NCBI GenBank assembly: GCA_024233975.1
Contig: JACKOX010000012.1
Span: 37,133-101,132, forward strand
From: Rhodanobacteraceae bacterium
GTDB taxonomy: Bacteria; Pseudomonadota; Gammaproteobacteria; Xanthomonadales; Xanthomonadaceae
Direction: 5' to 3'
Length of the DNA: 64,000 bases
The position numbers were made by a program, and so were the translations under genes. A model generated the notes under the pieces. It made no database searches. It was not told the DNA's origin and saw nothing but the letters and a program-made list of their open reading frames with translations. The stretch's first letter is position 1. Every line of letters begins with the position of its first letter. This document shows positions 53,287 through 61,134 of this stretch, piece after piece.

Positions 53287-55179
53287 ATGAGCGACACCAC
53301 TGCCGACACCATCGAAACCCGTCCGTTCGAAGCCGAAGTGGCCCAGGTCCTGCACCTGGTCACGCACTCGCTGTACTCGAACAAGGACGTGGTCCTGCGC
53401 GAGCTGATTTCCAATGCGTCGGATGCCTGCGACAAGCTGCGCTTCGAGGCGTTGGCTGATGAATCCCTCTATGCAGGGCAGGCCGATCTGCGCATCGACA
53501 TCCGCTTCGATGCCGAGGCACGCACGCTGTCGGTGATCGACACCGGTATCGGCATGAGCCGCGAGGAGCTGATCGAGAACCTCGGCACCATTGCGCGCTC
53601 GGGCACCCGCAAGTTCCTGGAAGCCATGGCCGAAAGCCAGCGCGCCGATGCGGCGCTGATCGGCCAGTTCGGCGTGGGCTTCTATTCGGCCTTCGTGATC
53701 GCCGACAAGGTCAGCGTCACCACGCGCCGTGCTGGCAGCGATGATGCCTGGCGCTGGGAATCCGATGGCGCCAGCGCCTACACGCTGGAAGCCGCCGACG
53801 GTGAGGTGCCGCGAGGCACCCAGATCACGCTGCATCTCAAGGGCGGCGAGGACGAATTCCTCGCGGCGTGGAAGCTGCGCTCGCTGGTGCAGCGCTACTC
53901 CGACCACATCGGCTTCCCGATCCGCATGGCCAAGCTCGGCGACGATGGCAAGCCTGGCGACGAAATGGAGACGGTCAACCAGGCCGCCGCGCTGTGGACG
54001 CGCGCCAAGTCGGAGATCACCGACGAGGAATACCAGGCCTTCTACAAGCACATCAGCCATGACTTCAATGACGCGCTGAGCTGGTCGCACAACCGTGTTG
54101 AGGGCAACCAGAACTTCACCTCGCTGCTGTTCGTGCCGGCCAAGGCGCCGTTCGACATGGCGTTTGGTCGCGATGAGCGCCAGGGCCTGAAGCTCTATGT
54201 GAAGCGCGTGTTCATCATGGACGCCGCCGAGCAGATGCTGCCGAACTACCTGCGTTTCGTGCGCGGCGTGGTCGATTCCGACGATCTGCCGCTCAACGTC
54301 AGCCGCGAAATCCTGCAATCCAACCGCCAGGTCGAGCGCATCAAGGGCGCGCTGGTGAAGCGTACGCTCGACATCCTTGACCGCGTCGCGGGCGATGAGG
54401 ACGGCTCAAAGTACCTCGGTTTCTGGGGCGAGTTCGGCAACGTGCTGAAGGAAGGCATCGTCGAGGACGCCAGCAATCGCGAGCGCATCGCCAAGCTGCT
54501 GCGCTTCCCGACCACGCAGAGCGCCAATGCCGACGAGCTGCATTCGCTGGATGACGTGATCGGCCGGATGAAGCTGGGCCAGGAAGGCATCTACTACCTC
54601 ACCGCCGATGGCTGGAACGCGGCCCGCAACAGCCCGCAACTGGAGGCGCTGAAGGCGCGTGGTGTCGAAGTGGTGCTGATGCACGAGCGCGTCGACGAGT
54701 GGATGATCGGCTACCTCAGCGAATACGCTGGAAAGCCGCTGAAGAACATCGCCAAGGGCGACCTCAAGCTCGACGAGCTGCCGGAAGACGAGTCGTCCAA
54801 GCAGGCGCGCGAGGAAGCCGCCGAGCAGGTCAAGGGTGCGGTGGAGAAGCTCAAGACGGCGCTGGGTGATCGCGTTGCCGATGTGAAGCTGTCAACGCGA
54901 CTGACCGATTCCGCCAGCTGCCTGGTGCTGGGCGAGCATGACATGGCCCTGCACATGCAGCGCCTGTTGAAGGCCGCCGGACACGACGCCCCGGCCGGCA
55001 AACCAACGCTGGAGGTCAATCCGCGCCACGCTCTGGTCAAGCGTTTCGATGCCGAAACCGACCCGGGACGGGCCAGTGACCTCGCCCTGTTGCTGCTGGA
55101 GCAGGCGCAGCTGGCCGAAGGCGCACAGCTGGATGATCCGGCCGGCTTCCTGAAGCGGGTAAACAGCCTGATCGGCTGA
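53287..55179 (+). CDS. htpG: Chaperone HtpG (bacterial Hsp90)
   Basis: ATP-dependent cytoplasmic chaperone. 630 residues against 624 in E. coli. The GHKL ATPase motifs are ELISNASDACDKLRFEA, VIDTGIGM and IGQFGVGFYSAF. The middle domain has NVSREILQSNRQVERIKGAL with the catalytic Arg. The dimerisation domain ends the protein. ATG 53287 has GGAG at about 9 bases. No sigma-32-like promoter is obvious; the gene appears to be separate from the rplS block. Confidence 0.97.
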   Translation: MSDTTADTIETRPFEAEVAQVLHLVTHSLYSNKDVVLRELISNASDACDKLRFEALADESLYAGQADLRIDIRFDAEARTLSVIDTGIGMSREELIENLGTIARSGTRKFLEAMAESQRADAALIGQFGVGFYSAFVIADKVSVTTRRAGSDDAWRWESDGASAYTLEAADGEVPRGTQITLHLKGGEDEFLAAWKLRSLVQRYSDHIGFPIRMAKLGDDGKPGDEMETVNQAAALWTRAKSEITDEEYQAFYKHISHDFNDALSWSHNRVEGNQNFTSLLFVPAKAPFDMAFGRDERQGLKLYVKRVFIMDAAEQMLPNYLRFVRGVVDSDDLPLNVSREILQSNRQVERIKGALVKRTLDILDRVAGDEDGSKYLGFWGEFGNVLKEGIVEDASNRERIAKLLRFPTTQSANADELHSLDDVIGRMKLGQEGIYYLTADGWNAARNSPQLEALKARGVEVVLMHERVDEWMIGYLSEYAGKPLKNIAKGDLKLDELPEDESSKQAREEAAEQVKGAVEKLKTALGDRVADVKLSTRLTDSASCLVLGEHDMALHMQRLLKAAGHDAPAGKPTLEVNPRHALVKRFDAETDPGRASDLALLLLEQAQLAEGAQLDDPAGFLKRVNSLIG

Positions 55180-55243
55180 CGGGAAATCCGGCTACGGAGT
55201 ACCGCCGGTGCGTGGCACCGGCGGTACTCATCCGTTTCAAGCC

Positions 55244-58200
55244 TCAGGGCTGTTCGAAGCCATCGGTGAAGACGGTATCGGATAGCACGGCGTTGACCGT
55301 GATGCTGACCGTGGCGAGAGCCGACTGGTCGGTGCCATCGCTGACCTTGAAGGTGAAGCTGTCGGCGCCGGTGTAGCCGGCATCAGGCGTGTAGATCAGG
55401 TTGGGCGGTGAGCCGGACACCGTGCCATGCGCGGGAGCGGTGCCGGGCAGGTAGGTCAGCGGGTCGCCGTCGGCGTCGCTGGCGGTGAGCGTGATCGACA
55501 CGCTGCTGTCCTGGTCGACATCGACCGACTGGCTGTCTGCGACCGGCGCGTTGTTGCCGCTGCGTGGTGCGACATCAATGCTGGTGGTGACCGCGCTGGA
55601 TTCATGCGTGGCCGACAGCATGTAGCTGACGCGAAGCTCACGGGCACCCACCGAGTCGAAGTTCATCGTACAGTCGAAGCGGATCGCATTCGGCGGGCTG
55701 GCCAGTGGCAGCACGTTGTCGTCGCGGCAGGTTTCGCCGGTGCTGGCCTGGACCACGATCTGGCCGTCCGCCGGCGTGCTGGCGTCGCCGACCACGCGGA
55801 AGTTCATCGTCGTCGCCACACCCACTTCGGCACCAAGGAGGCTGGACGGGTTAACGTCGGTCGTGCTCGGTTCGACCATTCCGTCGCGCTCCATCAGGTA
55901 GAGCTGCGAGGCGATGCGGTCCTGGCCCAGCGACACGTAGCCGGCTTCCAGCTTCCAGTTGGAGTCATAGGCATTGACGATCACGTAGCGGCCGTCGGCG
56001 CTCATGCCAATGCCAATTCCCTGGTTCTTGGATTCCGTATTGGTGCTGTCCTGGCTGACGCGGCGCGTGCTGCCCGTCACGCGGTCGCGGACAAAGGCAT
56101 CGATGCCGTTATTGGTATCCGCGGCGTCGCCCGCCTGTGCCAGATTGCCGGCGTAACTGGTGAACATCACGTAGCGGCCGTCGGCGGAAATGCGCGAGTA
56201 CGTCCCATAGCAATAGTCATTGCCCGCCTGCTCGACGTTTGAACTGTTCTTGCCAACTACCTCGGTGATGGCGGTGGCCGGCGTATGGACCATGTAGTCG
56301 CAGTCGTTCGTATCGTCCGACAGGCTGTCGCCCAAGTTATCCGCATTTGTACCGAACAGGATGGTGCTGCCGTCGTCACTGATGCTCGGTCCATAGCTGT
56401 CGTCGTCGCCCTCATCGCCGGCGGTCGAGACGCTGACCCGCGTCGTGATATGCGTCTGGCGATCATGCAGGAACACATCGCGCTGGCCGTTGGTGTCGTT
56501 CGCCACCAGGTTGGTGGCCCAGGAATCGAACACGACCTTTCTGCCATCCGCCGAGATGCCGGGGGAGTTGGAGTCGCTGTCGGCGGAATTGCCTATCGAG
56601 TCACGGCTGATCAGCTCGATGTCGCCTGTGTCGAGATCGACATGGAAGACATTCGCGTTGCTGCTAAGCAGGTCGGTGGTCAGGTTGGTGGCGTCGGAGA
56701 TGAACACCACGTGCCGGCCATCGGCGGAGATGGCGGGATCGGAGCTGGCGTCATTGGCCTCGGTGCCGAAGGCATTGACCGTGATGCGCTGGTTGGTTCC
56801 GCTCAGGCGGTCCCAGATGAAGATGTCCTTCCTGTCGTTGGTGTCGTTGGGCACGATGTCGCTGCGGTAGGAGCCGTAGGCCACGTAGCGGCCATCCGCC
56901 GATAGCGAGGGGTTGTCGCTCCACAGGACGCTCTGCAGGTCGGGCGCGCCGGGGTAGGGATGCGAGACCCTGGTCGCCTGACCGGTCTTGCGGTCAAGCA
57001 GATAGATGTGGCCGACCTCGGCCTGCGGCAGCGGTGTTTCGCTGGGATCGATATTGCTGGCCTCGGAGACGAACACCACGTAACGCCCGTCATTGGAGAT
57101 GTTCCGCTGCTGCGAGGGATAGGCGGGGGAGTCATCGTTGCCACCGGAAGCCACGCGAACACCCGCGTTGGGCTTGCTGATGCGTTCGGTGGCGAGCGTG
57201 GCGAGATCGGTCCGGAACAGGTCCACCTGGCCGTTGTTGTCGCCAGGGGCGGCCTCCGACGCGCTGGAAAGGTAGTAGAGCTGCTCGCCATCCGGACTGA
57301 TCCAGGAATAGTAGGCCCGCCCGGGCTTGGCCAGATCCGGCGCGATGCGGGTGGTGGTGCCGGCGGTCAGGTCGCGGACGAACACACTGGTCATTATGCT
57401 GCCGGCCAGTCCGGCCAGCGCTCCGGAGTTGCTGGTGAAGGTCATCTTGCGTCCATTCTGGCTGAGGATCGGGTTGGGGAAGATGTAATCGTCGTTCAGC
57501 GCGCCACCGGTGGACTGGCTGCCCAGTTCCAGCGTTCCGTCCGCCATGCGGTAGACGTAGACGTCGCTTTTCGAATTGGTATCTGCCGCGACCAGCGGGG
57601 AATAGGCGATGAAAGACACATGGCTGCCATCGCCGGAAATCTGCGGGTCACCATTGTCGTCGGTGGGCTCGACGCCGTTTTCGTCAAGGCCGATCCGCGT
57701 GATGGTGTTGGCGATGTCGTCATGGACATAGACCTCCGGTACCCCGTTGGTGGTGAAGCCGCTGAGGAAATCCGTGGAGCTGCTGCCGAAGGCGACATAG
57801 CGGCCGGTATCGGACACGCTGGGCGCCGAGCTGACACCATTGCCGGGATCACCGCTGGATGCCTTGCTGATCAGTTTCACCGTGCCGTCCGCAACGCTGT
57901 AGGCGTAGATCTGCGGCAGTGGAATGGCGGCGATTTCGGCGGTGAGGTAGTTGGACACGGCAACGAACACCACCGTGCTGCCATCAGCGGAAATCGTCGG
58001 GCTATGGGCATAGCCGCTGCAGGGTGAACAAGGGACGCGTGGCTTGCTGATGCTGCGCTGGGTGTCCGTCTGGCGGTCGTAGAGGAAGACATCGCTGCCG
58101 CTGTGTTCCACCTCGCCCGTGGGATTGGCCGAGCTGCGATAGACCACGTAGCGGCCGTCACCGCTGATGCAGGCATCGTCGCTGGCGGCGCCAAGCTCAT

Positions 58201-58582
58201 TGCCAAGCTGGTCCAGGCTGACCCTTGCGGTGGCATTGGCGACGGTGTCGCGGACGAACACGTCGTTGACCAGGTTGTTGTCGCCGTCGACCAGGTTGCT
58301 GGCGACGGAATCGAATACCACGTAGCGGCCATCGCTGCTGGCGATGTGGTCGCAGCTGTAGATCGGCACCGAGATCTTGGCGTTGGCCTGGCCATGGAGC
58401 ATGGCCGGATCCTGCGGATAGATGAGGTCTTCCACCCAGTGCACCTGGGCCACAGCTGGCGTGATGGCGAGGCTTGCGAGCAGCGCGGCCATGATCGCCA
58501 GCAGCGCGGCGAGCGGTCGGCTGGCCTGTCGTTCCCGGGCTGGGCATCGGTGCTGCACGGTATCGGAAACGTTCGCGGTCAT
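55244..58582 (-). CDS. Large secreted TolB-propeller (PD40-repeat) protein with DGFE tail
   Basis: 1112 residues. A signal peptide (LLASLAITPAVAQ) is followed by about fifteen PD40/TolB-type strands with the core S-x-D-G-R-Y-V-V-F (for example ISADGRYVMFTSYAGNL), giving probably two beta-propellers. A domain with R-E-L-R-V-S-Y-M-L-S comes next, then one Ig/cadherin-like domain (APVADSQSVDVDQDSSVSIT). The end is SDTVFTDGFEQP. It is probably secreted or surface-bound. Its upstream region shares a 79-bp element with the gene at 58858. Confidence 0.88.
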   Translation of the reverse strand: MTANVSDTVQHRCPARERQASRPLAALLAIMAALLASLAITPAVAQVHWVEDLIYPQDPAMLHGQANAKISVPIYSCDHIASSDGRYVVFDSVASNLVDGDNNLVNDVFVRDTVANATARVSLDQLGNELGAASDDACISGDGRYVVYRSSANPTGEVEHSGSDVFLYDRQTDTQRSISKPRVPCSPCSGYAHSPTISADGSTVVFVAVSNYLTAEIAAIPLPQIYAYSVADGTVKLISKASSGDPGNGVSSAPSVSDTGRYVAFGSSSTDFLSGFTTNGVPEVYVHDDIANTITRIGLDENGVEPTDDNGDPQISGDGSHVSFIAYSPLVAADTNSKSDVYVYRMADGTLELGSQSTGGALNDDYIFPNPILSQNGRKMTFTSNSGALAGLAGSIMTSVFVRDLTAGTTTRIAPDLAKPGRAYYSWISPDGEQLYYLSSASEAAPGDNNGQVDLFRTDLATLATERISKPNAGVRVASGGNDDSPAYPSQQRNISNDGRYVVFVSEASNIDPSETPLPQAEVGHIYLLDRKTGQATRVSHPYPGAPDLQSVLWSDNPSLSADGRYVAYGSYRSDIVPNDTNDRKDIFIWDRLSGTNQRITVNAFGTEANDASSDPAISADGRHVVFISDATNLTTDLLSSNANVFHVDLDTGDIELISRDSIGNSADSDSNSPGISADGRKVVFDSWATNLVANDTNGQRDVFLHDRQTHITTRVSVSTAGDEGDDDSYGPSISDDGSTILFGTNADNLGDSLSDDTNDCDYMVHTPATAITEVVGKNSSNVEQAGNDYCYGTYSRISADGRYVMFTSYAGNLAQAGDAADTNNGIDAFVRDRVTGSTRRVSQDSTNTESKNQGIGIGMSADGRYVIVNAYDSNWKLEAGYVSLGQDRIASQLYLMERDGMVEPSTTDVNPSSLLGAEVGVATTMNFRVVGDASTPADGQIVVQASTGETCRDDNVLPLASPPNAIRFDCTMNFDSVGARELRVSYMLSATHESSAVTTSIDVAPRSGNNAPVADSQSVDVDQDSSVSITLTASDADGDPLTYLPGTAPAHGTVSGSPPNLIYTPDAGYTGADSFTFKVSDGTDQSALATVSITVNAVLSDTVFTDGFEQP

Positions 58583-58614
58583 GGGCTGGGCCTGTGTGGA
58601 CGAAGTCAGGGCCC

Positions 58615-58693
58615 AACCCTAGCCAGCGGCTTCGGGAAAGGATTGAAAAATTGATTCAATTTGTTGAAAGCTGAAAAAAGCGTTTCAGATCAG
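58615..58693 (-). promoter_or_regulatory. Conserved promoter/operator element, copy A
   Basis: Aligns without gaps to 61002-61080; by hand I count 56 of 79 identical bases. Read toward the gene, it has an activator-like palindrome TTCAACAAATTGAA (58655-58668), then A/T-rich sequence, CCTTTC and a -10-like CTAGGGTT (58615-58622) about 32 bases before ATG 58582. The spacing between all elements is identical in the two copies. Confidence 0.7.
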
Positions 58694-58857
58694 ATGATTG
58701 AAAAATCACGGTTGCGCGGAATCGGCAGGCGGATCCGTCCGTCCGGGCTGCCATTTCTGAATCGCGACAAGGCGGCACGGCCGCGTCCGGCATGGTGGCG
58801 GGACAGCTCCTGTGCTCCAGCTTGTCGCCGCCTGGTGGGCGGGCCGAAGCCGCGCCT

Positions 58858-60951
58858 TCATTCGAATCCGTCGGAGAAAATCGGACCTGTCGGTTGGGTC
58901 CCGACATGGACCTCCACGGTGGTGGTGGCTGACGTATCGACACCGCCGTTCGCCGTGCCGCCACTGTCCATCAACGCGACATCGAAGCTGCAGATGCCAT
59001 TGGCGCCTCCGGTCAGCGTGATACTCAGGTCGCCCGTGCCCGTGTCCACCGTCGGCAAGGAGGCAAAGCACCCCGCGGTCGCCATGCCCACATCGAAGCC
59101 CAGTGCCTGGCCGACCTCGTCGCTGGGTCCGGCGGAGATGCTGTCCGCCCAGCCCGGCACGGTGAGCGTGCTGCCTGCGGTAACCCAGAGCGTGGTGCTG
59201 CCCGGCGTGAAGATCGGTGCATCGTTGACCGGCGTGATGCTGATGGTGATCGTGGCATTGCTTGCATTCAGGCCATCGGACACCGTGTAGGGCAAGGTCA
59301 GCAGGCCGTTGGCGTCCGCCGGGACATCAAGGATGAAGGCACCGTCGGTCCGCACCGTGAGATCGGCGTTCCAGCCGGTACTGGTGACGTGGCTGCTGCT
59401 GCCGTAAGTGCTGACGAACAGCGTGTCGCCATCGATATCGCTGTCATTGGCCAGCAGGCCGTAGGCGGCCGGCTTGATCGACGGTATGGCGTCCTCCAAC
59501 ATCGGGTAGTCGTCGTCAATGGCTTCGGGTGGCGTGTTGCTGGACGTGGCCTGCACTTCGACCGCGCCGATGTCGCAGCCGCTGAGGGCGTTGCTCACGC
59601 TTGGGTCATCCACGGCACGCAGGCCGCTGAGCTCGTCAAAGAATCCGCGTTGATCCACGGTGAGGGCATTGCACTTGCCCTTGTCGATCGCGAAGCTGCC
59701 AGCCAGCGGTAAATGCGTAGGCGTGTATCCGCCGTTGTCGGCAAGCACATCGAGTTGCGGATGAATTTCCGCGAAATGCACGCCCACCCAGTCATCGTTG
59801 GCGTTTGGCTGTCCGGCGGGGAAGGTGGTGGTGTTGCCTGAATTGTTGCCGATCAGGTTGTAGCCGTAGGTGATGGCCTGCCCGGAAATATCGGGTGCCG
59901 AGATGTCGGAATTGTCGGTATTCAGCGCCGAAATGGTGTTGAACACGCTCATGGGCGTTGACGAGGCGGACCAGACCGAGCCACCGCCGTTAAGGGTTGT
60001 CTGATCATCGTTGCTGTCGGCGGTATTCAGGGTAAGCGTGCTGTGCTTGAGGATCAGTTCCCCGTGTTCCGACGGAAACCCCGGGCCACCCAGCGCAATG
60101 GCGCCGCCCACGCCTACGGCGCTGTTGTTGGAAAACGTGGACTGGCTGATGGTCAACGTGGATGCGGGTAGCAGGTTGGATGAGCGCATCAGGATGGCGC
60201 CGCCTGCCATGTCCGACTGAGGCTGCGCCAGCGGCAGATTGAACACCAGGTTGCCGACAAACGTGCTGTTTTCGATGGTGACCTGCTCGTTGGCGCCAAT
60301 GAAGATCGCGCCGCCGCCGCTTTCGGTGGCGGTCTGCGTGTTCTGCACGTAGTTGTCCTGGAACAGGCTGTCGCGAATCGTGGTCTGTCCGCCGGCATTG
60401 CCGTAGATGCCCAGTGCGCCGCCGCCAAAATCCGTGTGGTTGTCGATGAATTTGACCCGTTCCAGTGTCAGGCTGCTGTTGGCGGACAACATCACCAGCA
60501 TGGCGCCGCCGTAGTCGGACTGGCTGGGCTGGGTGCTGTTGTCGAAAAAGGTGACATCGCTGACTTCAAACACCGCGTTGGCGACGCCGTTCTGCACCAC
60601 CATCGCCCGCCCGAAGCCGATGCCCGTGATGGTGACCAGATCGCTGTTCACACCGCGGATCGCCATGGACTCGTTGAGCGGGTAGGCGGTGATCGGAAAA
60701 AAGTGTGCGGGAAGAATGCTGGCGTCGAAGACGATCTCGTCGACGACCGGATGAGCTTCGCCGGCATGGCATTCGCCCGCGCTGCCACCACTGATGCTGT
60801 TGCCGTTGGCCGAGGCAATGGCCTCGTGCAGGGTGCACAGGCCGTCATCGGCATCCGCGAGATTGTCGGTGCTGTTCACGGTGATCGTGGCCGCCTGGGC
60901 GGCGCCGCAGATCAGACCCGTCAACGTGAGCAGGAAAATGGCTCGCGGCAT
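58858..60951 (-). CDS. Secreted CSLREA/choice-of-anchor-type protein with DGFE tail
   Basis: 697 residues. A signal peptide (FLLTLTGLICGAAQA) precedes a CSLREA-type domain (DADDGLCTLHEAIASANG). A beta-helix-like repeat region follows, with strands such as ENSTFVGNLVFN and ISQSTFSNNSAVGVGG. Then come one or two cadherin-like domains (EDAIPSIKPAAYGLLANDSD) and the C-terminal GPIFSDGFE. It is related in overall design to the protein at 9341. It is divergent from the winged-helix regulator at 61135, with a shared element between them. Confidence 0.88.
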   Translation of the reverse strand: MPRAIFLLTLTGLICGAAQAATITVNSTDNLADADDGLCTLHEAIASANGNSISGGSAGECHAGEAHPVVDEIVFDASILPAHFFPITAYPLNESMAIRGVNSDLVTITGIGFGRAMVVQNGVANAVFEVSDVTFFDNSTQPSQSDYGGAMLVMLSANSSLTLERVKFIDNHTDFGGGALGIYGNAGGQTTIRDSLFQDNYVQNTQTATESGGGAIFIGANEQVTIENSTFVGNLVFNLPLAQPQSDMAGGAILMRSSNLLPASTLTISQSTFSNNSAVGVGGAIALGGPGFPSEHGELILKHSTLTLNTADSNDDQTTLNGGGSVWSASSTPMSVFNTISALNTDNSDISAPDISGQAITYGYNLIGNNSGNTTTFPAGQPNANDDWVGVHFAEIHPQLDVLADNGGYTPTHLPLAGSFAIDKGKCNALTVDQRGFFDELSGLRAVDDPSVSNALSGCDIGAVEVQATSSNTPPEAIDDDYPMLEDAIPSIKPAAYGLLANDSDIDGDTLFVSTYGSSSHVTSTGWNADLTVRTDGAFILDVPADANGLLTLPYTVSDGLNASNATITISITPVNDAPIFTPGSTTLWVTAGSTLTVPGWADSISAGPSDEVGQALGFDVGMATAGCFASLPTVDTGTGDLSITLTGGANGICSFDVALMDSGGTANGGVDTSATTTVEVHVGTQPTGPIFSDGFE

Positions 60952-61001
60952 GGCTCGGTCCTTTGGATGTGTTGGGGCGCGCTGGCTTCAGCCCGCAGCT
61001 C

Positions 61002-61080
61002 GACCATAGCCGACCCGGTCACGAAAGGTTTGCAAAATTCATTCAATTTATTGAAATCGGAAAAATCGCTTTTCAATCAG
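61002..61080 (-). promoter_or_regulatory. Conserved promoter/operator element, copy B
   Basis: The partner of copy A, in the 183-base spacer between the DGFE gene (start 60951) and the divergent regulator gene (start 61135). The palindrome TTCAATTTATTGAA is at 61042-61055 and a -10-like GGCTATGGTC at 61002-61011, about 50 bases before ATG 60951. The position suggests control by, and autoregulation of, the adjacent regulator. Confidence 0.7.
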
Positions 61081-61134
61081 CTGCTTCCAAAGTCGTAACG
61101 CGCGCGAACGGCTCCGGGTGATAGCATCCGGGGC

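Noticed and set aside
55244..60951. Possibility that the two DGFE genes are simple duplicates explaining their shared upstream DNA
   Set aside because: Their coding regions have different domain content (TolB propellers versus CSLREA/beta-helix), so upstream similarity is better explained by shared regulation or promoter transfer.
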